From Gnetum montanum (lineage: Eukaryota; Streptophyta; Gnetopsida; Gnetales; Gnetaceae), in assembly GCA_015680685.1 (NCBI GenBank), contig MNCI01026491.1, positions 308,685-372,684 on the forward strand: a stretch of 64,000 nucleotides of DNA. Reading direction: 5' to 3'. Positions 57,410 through 64,000 of the stretch are shown here, one piece after another. Position 1 is the first letter of the stretch. Each line of letters begins with the position of its first letter. Made by a program: the position numbers and the translations under genes. The notes beneath the pieces were generated by a model. That model worked only from the letters and a program-made list of their open reading frames with translations. It ran no database searches and was not told the origin of the DNA.

Positions 57410-58219
57410 TGATGAGTGGCGAGGTACCCCCTACACTCAACCATACAAATACAAGCGTTACATGCACGATCTGGTCAAACTCCAAGGACTAAGTGCTTAC
57501 ATGCCTTATGAAACACTTAAGGTTAATCAATCGTTGTCTTCCCAAGCTTACTTGTATTTGTCACAGTTGTATGGTTAAGTAAGCTTGAGGCATTTTTATG
57601 TCTTTTATCTTTTTATTGCCTATTCTAAGAGGGGAAAGGGTGAAGAGACTAAGTAACTAACTTTCACTAACTAAGCTCTAATCATCCTAGCATCAGTATC
57701 CATTCCCACTTGCCGTACACACCCTAAGCTAGTGCAATGCTACTGGGATTACCAAATGCTATTCGTTACTGGGTTACCAAGCGTAGCGCACGTGCTCAAA
57801 GAGGTCATACTGAATGCACTTAACTAGCAGAGTTAAGGGTTGAGAGAGATTAAGTGTCTAAGAAAGCATTTAAACATTTAACAGTAATTAAATCCTATTT
57901 AGGTTAGTCCATATGCTGCAAGGTTTATCATAAAGTTCATCTTTATTGCCAAACACAATGTGTGCTCAGGTACAAATTGTTCAAATAAAGATCTGTTCAC
58001 TTTGAGACTCCTACTGCGGGCACATGGAAATTATTCTAACTCTAGAATGGTAAAACTACTATAGTTTGGCTAAGGATCTAGATCTAGATGGAGAAACAAG
58101 GGAAGGCCACCTCTTATTTATAGAACTTGCGGCAGGATGAGATATTGCATACGTGATATCACGACATCGGAAGTGGTATCGCAGCTACGATATCATGTAC
58201 GTGATATCGCGATCCATCA
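57410..58219 (-). repeat. 3' LTR of A5, minus strand
   Basis: The 810-bp LTR on the minus strand starts TGATGGATCGCGATATC and ends CTCGCCACTCATCA. The TATA box is the reverse of TATTTATA at 58115-58122. U3 keeps about four GATATC palindromes (58140-58215). The poly(A)-type signal is the reverse of TTTATTGCC near 57942. Confidence 0.9.
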
Positions 58220-58231
58220 TACCCCCATGAC
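58220..58231 (-). other. polypurine tract of A5
   Basis: Reverse complement GTCATGGGGGTA directly before the LTR start. Confidence 0.8.
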
Positions 58232-60226
58232 TGAATGAAAACTCATCCTCAAGTTCCTTACAAAATATTGGGAAGGTATGGGATTATTGACTTGGATGAT
58301 ACTAATGGTGAATGGGGTGACATGTGAATGGATCACCATTACACAACACGACAAAACTAGTGCTCATGACAACAAGAGTGAACACTTTATACATTTGACA
58401 TCAAGCCTTATTTGGCAACTGAGAGAGAAGAGAGAAGAAGTCTGTTGCTGCCAACGCCAAGATTGTGTCTTTCATTGTCCATCCATAAGTGCGCCATCAA
58501 TCTTGTTCCTTGCATAACTTCTTCAGCACTAATCCATTCCAAGTGTTCCCTCTAGATCTAATCTGTTAGTGTATGATTTCCATCTACACACACAACATAG
58601 TCTTATATTAGCAAGGGTAAATGAATCACAATGCATTTGATACCTTATCTCAATGTAAGGTCCATTGGCTGGGTTGTGATATGGCTGATGTGGATTTTGG
58701 AGGTGTAAAACTAGTGACTACCCGAGGTGTAGGGGTTAGGATAAAATCGAAAAAAATTGGACCATGACCCCCATGAATGAGAGCAAACCTCCGGTAGTGA
58801 GAGAATGGAAAAAGATAAGGAATAAGAAGGATGGAGAAAAATAAACAACTGTAATGCCGATGAAATGAATGTTAGAGATGGAAATGAACAAAATAGAAAT
58901 TGATTGCAAAAATGTTTAAGGGAAAGAAATTAACTGATGCACCAAATAGGAATGCTAGTGGGTCCTCCCCAAAGCAAGCTCATGCCCTTAATGCCCTGAC
59001 ATTCCCACATTCAAAGAGTCCATAGGCTCTAAAAATGTCATTTGGAAGCAAAAGTTAAAGTCTTAACCATGAGAATTTACCAAAAAAAAAATGCATCAAC
59101 CAAAATATAGACTACTGATATAACTGGCAATGAGTTGAATAATGGAGAAAGAACAATGAAAAGAAGAGAATGGAATGGAGTCTCAAGAACAAGGTGATGT
59201 ACAGCCCCTTATGTGTTAATGTTTAATGTGACTGAGTAGATCTCGTTCCAAATCTAGCCTCAAACAATCCACATCCAGTGACCTTGCATTAATACATTTG
59301 GCTAATCCATCCACCCTAGGTAATAAGAATGCCTCCACCAAAGAGTCACCACCATTCCGACGAAATGAGAAAGGAGAAAGTAGGAAGCAAGAAGGGCCTT
59401 AGTTAGAGAGAACATGTTTATTTGGTTCCATAACCAATGCTTGTAGCCTAGATGATTATTTCGTCTAAGGGCTGTGCTTTGAATTCCCACTTTTCTCTTT
59501 TTTTTTTATGTTTTTCGTGAGAACCACATCATGCAAAGACTTATTATTTTTATTTTTGTTGACTCAGCTTCTCGATAAGGGGGTAACGTCAGAATGGTAA
59601 GAAAACTCAAGAAGAAAACATCCAAGCACCCAAGAGAATGGCTAACACAAATGCATCAAGTCCCCTTGAAGTCACACCCTTTTCAATCCTTGAGTCCTTC
59701 TTTAGTTTGAAAAATGCTCAGTCACCAATCCGTTATTAGTTCTTATTATTTTGAAGAAAGGGACTATACAGTTCCAAGCAAGAGAGACCATAGAGTTTAT
59801 GGATGCACGGATGATGTGGAATCATTGCCTATTACATCAAAAGAACCATACCTTAGTATCAACATTGTAACTTAAAGGTAAAAAATCAAACATTAACAAC
59901 CAATAAAATATAGTTCATACCATCATCAGGAGCACTTATTGGATGACAAACTTAACAAAATGGATAACACACACACACACAAATAAAAGAAAAATTATCA
60001 ACGATGTTGTAAAACAAAAACAAGAAAAGTTAAAGAAATTTGTAAAACAAAAATGTGTCAAACAAGAACTCAAAAAGGAACTAAGGGTCTCAAATGATTA
60101 GCATAGGTGGCCATCTCCCCCATGACTGAGTTGAAAGGGAGAGATCCAAGATAACGAGCGAGGTCATCCTCTCCCAGAGGTATTATGTGCAGTAGCTATT
60201 CTGAGTTCATGGAAAGGTTTGGTTTG
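58232..60226 (-). other. A5 3' spacer
   Basis: It is non-coding and collinear with A2 and A4. The acceptor-like GTGTGTGTAG precedes ATGGAAATC (58583), which stops within six codons. Internal polypurine-like motifs are CATTCATGGGGGTCATGG (reverse of about 58764-58781) and CTCAGTCATGGGGGAGATGG (reverse of about 60109-60129). Confidence 0.65.
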
Positions 60227-61360
60227 CTACACATTGACCAGTAATCTCCTATCAGGGCTTTCAGGCTTGTATATTGTCATGGCTCCTGAGGGAAAGGTTG
60301 TATGAATAATGTAAGGCCCTTTCCACAATGCTTGAAATTTCATGTGTTGTGATACATGTGTGGGGTTCCAATAGATGACCTTATCTCCTAGTTGGTACTT
60401 AACCTTTTGACTTTATAAGTCATAACGTTGCTTGTTATGTGCCTTGTGCAACTTGTTTGATGATAGGGCAACCAGTCAATTTTCATCTAGCATGATTAGA
60501 GTTTCCAATCTTTGTTTTTGTGCTAGATCAAGGTCAAGGTGGAGATCACATTCCATGGATAGTGTACGAAGCTCGGTTTGTATTGGAAGCTTTGGAAATT
60601 TTTCATATACTAACTCATAGGGAGAGTAGCGTGTAGGCAATTTCCAAGTGGAGCAGTATGCCCAGAGAGAATCGTTCAGTTTAGTGCTTCAATCTCACCT
60701 AAATTTTGTAATTGTCCTTGTTAATATTTTAGTAATCTCCCAAGTAGTGACCTCGGCTTGGCCATTAGCTTGGGGTTGATAAGGTGTAGTCAATTTATGT
60801 TCAACCCCTAAGTGTTGCATCAACTTTCGAAAGGTTGCACCTGTCAAGTGTGTTCCATTATCCGAGATAAGTGCATGTGGCACACCAAACCTATTTACAA
60901 CTTGTTGTTGTACAAATCGTGCAACTATAGATGATGTGTAGTCTATTACAGCAGCTGCTTCAACCCACTTCGTTAGATAGTCAACAGGAACAATGATATA
61001 AGCTTTTCCAATGGACATCGATGTAATGGGCCCCATCAAATCTATTCCCCAAATGTCGAAGGGTTCCAAAGGTTGAATCCATTATTGTGGATCCTCCATT
61101 CGAGTAGTCATTCCCCCATCACGTTGACAGCACTCATAGGATTGGACAAATTGATGGGCATCCCGAAATGGCTAGTAATATCCTGGAAGCAGGATCTTCA
61201 TAGCCATTTGTCTCCCTGCATAGTGAGCCCCACAAGGGCCCTCATGAGTGTCTTGGAGAACTCTTAGTTGGGCCACATCGGGCACACACCATCAAACCAA
61301 GCCATCAAGATAGACTTTGTAAAGTTGTCCATTGATTTCCATGAAGTACTTGGCTCAGTG
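60227..61360 (-). pseudogene. integrase of A5, near complete
   Basis: In order on the minus strand: a worn HHCC zinc domain (LQDTHEGPCGAHYAGR, then CCQRDGG); the catalytic core GIDLMGPITSMSIGKAYIIV (first Asp), [35 protein letters not shown] (second Asp) and NGQAEV (Glu); and a C-terminal part YQLGDKVIYWNPTH, LWKGPYIIHTTFPSGAMTIY, ending RRLLVNV and a stop at 60229. The core is open for 124 codons (61069-60695). A few stops lie in the C-terminal part. There is no chromodomain. It is homologous to A2 INT. Confidence 0.85.
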
Positions 61361-61900
61361 AAGAAACTGTTGTTTCTTTCTGAAGTCTAGCTCCTGTGGT
61401 GTTTTTTGGGAAAGGAGATAGGTGAGAATGCTACTATACCAATTCGTTCCTAGGGGTTGGTTATTCACTACATCGGCTAAGAGGGCTTCGTCAGGAAAAT
61501 GATCGGATATGGCGTATTCATCCTCTTTGTTATCCCAGTGCAACCAAGATCAGTGATTTGCAACTACGTTCTCGGTGCCCTTTCCATCTATCATCATTAG
61601 ATCTAACTCTTGTAGGATTACCAGCCATCGTATAATATGAGGGCTAACCATGGGCTTCTTCATGAGGAACTTGATTGCACTATGATCCGTATGAATGTAT
61701 ACTTTGTAGCCCAACACATAGTGCCTAAACTTGTCCAGTGCAAACACTACAGCCATTAATTCTTTTTCTATAGTTGTGTAGTTAAGTGGATGTAATAAGG
61801 ATGTTTTTGGTCATCTAACTATGTAAGTACGGCTCCTAAGGCATAATTGGATGCGTCAGTCATTATATGGAACGGCTTGGACCAATTAGGGGCTTGTAAA
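61361..61900 (-). pseudogene. RNase H of A5, broken
   Basis: TDASNYALGAVL (about 61865-61830, first Asp kept), then a frame break, MAVVFALDKFRHYVLGYKVY, HTDHSAIKFLMKKPMVSPHI and GTENVVANH (61756-61550). EYAISDHFPDEALLADVVNN and WYSSILTYLLSQ follow before integrase. Two open pieces cover most of the domain. Confidence 0.8.
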
Positions 61901-63170
61901 AATGGGAGTTTTTACAAGCCTTTGTTTCAAGGTTTGGAATTCTTGTTCACATTCCCTGGTCCATTTGAATGGTGCATCCTTCTTCGTTAGTTCTACCAAT
62001 GGTTTGGAAATCTTAGAGAAGTTCTCAATGAATCTCCTGTAGTAGCCAGTATGTCCAAGGAATGACTGAATGTTTTTGACAATTTTCGATTGTTGGGTGA
62101 TTTCTTGGATGACCCTAACTTTTTCTGGGTCTACCTCTATTCCTGACTGTGAAATCTTATGCCCAAGTACTATGCCCTCTTGAACCATCAAATGGCTTTT
62201 CTGCTAGTTGAGCCTTAAGTTTGTTTCTACACATCATTTTAGCACTTGCTCTAATTGGTCTAGGGCTTCATCAAAGCTTGTTCCATAAGTGGAGAAGTCA
62301 TCCATAAAGACTTCCACTCCATTTCCTATCTACTGTTGGAATATTCTTAGCACTAGGCATTGAAATGTGGTAGGGGCATTGCACAAGCCAAATGACATTT
62401 GTTTATATGCGAACGTTCCTCAAGGATTTGTGAACGTTTTCTTGGATTGATCTTCTAGGGCTATCCGTATTTGGTTGTACCCACTATAGCCATCCAGAAA
62501 ACTATAATAGCAATGCCCTACTATGGTGTCTAAGACTTGGTCAACGAATGGAAATAGGAAGTGATCCTTAAATGTTTCCATGTTTATAGCCTAAAATTTA
62601 TACACACCCTCCATTTACCTTCCTTTCTAAGCACAATCACCAAAGGGCTAACCCATTCACTATCAGCAATAGGATATATGAACCCAGCCTTAAGAAGTTG
62701 TTCTATTTCTTCCTTTACTATTTGCTTCAATTTTGGGTTCAATTGCCTCTGCAGTGGTTTTTGAGGTTTTATGGAGGGTTCTCTGTAAATCCTATGCTGG
62801 AATATCCTAGGATCTATTTCAGTTAATTCAAGGTATGACTAGGCGAAGGTTTTTGACCACTTGTTTATCACCTTCAGCAGTCTTTCTTTTTGCTTGGGAA
62901 CAAGTCTTACGTTGATGATCACCGGTTTTCTGTTTTTGAGGATCATGTATTCCAAACCAGTGGGCAATGGTTTCAAATGTGGGGCTCTTGTCTAAATCTC
63001 TCAAGAATTTCCAACTTCCCCCAATTAATGTTTTCAAGGTTAAGGGCTAGAAGTTGGCAACGAACTTGCTCAAGTATGTCTATGCTTCTAATGTAAGCAC
63101 TCGTTATTCCCTTAGTTAGTTCCATGCATGTTATCGAGTTGCTCTCTTGATTAGCCATCAGCCACTGGGT
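61901..63170 (-). pseudogene. reverse transcriptase of A5 with linker, catalytic motif kept
   Basis: The linker (63158-62973) reads ANQESNSITCMELTKGITSA and NLENINWGKLEI. RT blocks: a KAFA-like start, conserved finger residues, a palm block with DGYSGYNQI-type sequence near 62490, VFMDDFSTYGTSFDEALDQ (about 62312-62255, Asp pair intact), then MVQEGIVLGHKISQSGIEVD and IQSFLGHTGYYRRFIENFSK (62191-62020). CEQEFQTLKQRLVKTPIFTS passes into RNase H. Stops occur around 62320 (before IGNGVE), 62208-62225 and 62595. Confidence 0.85.
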
Positions 63171-63179
63171 GTCTTCTTG

Positions 63180-63720
63180 TCATGTGGCTACTGCATACAT
63201 GCACTTTTGTATATTAATTTCTTGTGCACACTGATTACATGCAGGCAATGCTAAACTTTGCATAACCCATGATTTTTGCATGCAATGGCACCCCGTGTCA
63301 TTGTATGTGATGCATGGAACTTTCTTCTTCTTGATCTTTCCAAAAGTATTTTTCTTGGATATTTCCAGGGAAAGATCATGGATTCCTAAGTGTGCATCTA
63401 TAATACTTAGCCATGATCTTCCCATAATTATTGGGAATTCACCCTTACCGTTAGTTACTTGTATCACTAAGAAATCAGCTAGATATGACCACCCACACAT
63501 ACTGGTAATGATGTCCTCCACTAGTCCCAAGGGGACAGTGATGGATTGGTTGGCCAGCTCCAGTCGAATGTTGCTCTTCCTTAGTGGAGGTAGGTTCTAG
63601 GCTTTTATACATCTCTTGAGCTATTAGGTTGACTCTAGAACCTGAGTCTAGAAGAGTTTTATAGGGTTCATTCCCAGTGACTTGGAGATAGATTAGAGGA
63701 CTTCTAAGATTAGAAAATTT
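63180..63720 (-). pseudogene. aspartic protease of A5
   Basis: The active-site block TLLDSGSRVNLIAQEMYKS (about 63663-63605) keeps Asp-Ser-Gly. A one-base phase change near 63600 separates it from LELANQSITVPLGLVEDII, FLVIQVTNGKGEFPIIMGRS, WLSIIDAHLGIHDLSLEI and KIKKKKVPCITYNDTGCHC (63530-63180). Apart from that shift it is almost intact. Confidence 0.85.
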
Positions 63721-64000
63721 CCTAGGAAGGTGGCCCACCTTAATCCAGTCAGTAACGGCATGTGTTAACATAACCGTGTGCATTAAGCTTGATTTTGGGG
63801 TTGAAGGAGACCCCGAAGCCTTATTTGATAGGGAGGTGTTCAGACGTTCAACCGCTTGTAATGGTGAGGGCTTAGTTGGATTGTTGGTTCTAAACAAAGG
63901 TATTTTTGGCATAAGGTTATTAGAACCAACTACTGGTTGAGGATTCATAGCCCTCATGACATTAGGTTGCTACGGTTGAGTGGGGAATACCCCTTGCCTT
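63721..64000 (-). pseudogene. gag C-terminal end of A5, cut by window edge
   Basis: RAMNPQPVVGSNNLMPKIPL, FRTNNPTKPSPLQ and TVMLTHAVTDWIKVGHLPRK are collinear with the gag-protease junction of A2 (about 17060-17290) and A4 (about 44720-44970). The rest of gag lies beyond the window. Confidence 0.8.

Larger units (their letters stand above)
57410..64000 (-). mobile_element. A5: family-A element, minus strand, 5' end outside window
   Basis: Reading leftwards from the right edge: gag end, protease, linker, RT with its catalytic box, RNase H, integrase, 3' spacer, polypurine tract and 3' LTR. It is collinear with A2 and A4 throughout. It keeps residues that A2 has lost (protease Asp, RT Asp pair, integrase Glu) but has several stops and frameshifts. 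The left flank after the LTR is CCTGT; its partner lies outside the window. It is the best pol reference in this window. Confidence 0.9.

Noticed and set aside
57369-57578. Plus-strand frame starting in the minisatellite
   Set aside because: It runs through the A5 LTR on the wrong strand; the LTR repeats elsewhere do not keep it.
1-64000. CRISPR arrays, bacterial operons, tRNA or rRNA genes
   Set aside because: None seen; the short-period repeats are minisatellites without spacers, and the gene content is that of plant retroelements.

Overview
The window looks like intergenic DNA from a large, repeat-rich seed-plant genome. I see no intact cellular gene and no tRNA or rRNA gene. Almost everything recognisable is a decayed transposable element: Ty3/gypsy elements with tRNA-Asp primer sites, a second gypsy lineage, a Ty1/copia remnant, LINEs, and an integrated plant pararetrovirus (Caulimoviridae-like). 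Coding regions carry many stops and frameshifts. A large gymnosperm-type genome would fit, but the sequence does not prove it. Bases 13116-13344 are an assembly gap.

One Athila-like LTR family, called family A here, dominates. Its LTRs are about 770-960 bp, begin TGATGA, end TCATCA, and carry a TATAAATAAGAGG promoter box. Members are A1 (1-4908, +, enters from the left, lacks pol), A2 (13485-23622, +, full length with both LTRs), A3 (32325-33284, a solo LTR with a perfect 5-bp target duplication), A4 (41472-48506, +, RT-RNase H-INT deleted), A5 (57410 to the window end, -, with INT, RNase H, RT and PR) and an older element E (39144 to about 51300, -, split by A4). Order inside a full member is LTR, tRNA-Asp primer site, gag, PR, RT, RNase H, INT, a long 3' spacer, a conserved splice-acceptor-like site followed by ATGG, polypurine tract, LTR. 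In A1 and E that site opens a longer accessory reading frame; in A2, A4 and A5 only a stub remains.

Layout: A1 (1-4908) lies inside an endogenous pararetrovirus (4909 to about 9850), which is itself rearranged with its two parts converging. Two abutting copies of a roughly 2.3-2.4-kb repeat (family B) fill 10493-25325, and the second is split by A2. From 25.3 to 39 kb there is AT-rich DNA with four LINE remnants, solo LTR A3, a copia remnant and two striking inverted repeats. Element E with A4 nested in it runs from 39.1 to 51.3 kb. A third B copy (51430-52596) looks like the 5' LTR of a second gypsy element (C, gag and PR only, to about 57 kb). A 31-bp minisatellite (57131-57405) abuts A5.

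The insertion order is partly readable: A1 entered the pararetrovirus, A2 entered B2, A3 entered a LINE, A4 entered E, and A5 entered or abutted the minisatellite. By eye, A4's LTRs differ less (roughly 6% over about 230 bp) than A2's (roughly 13% over about 340 bp). These are manual estimates, not computed values.
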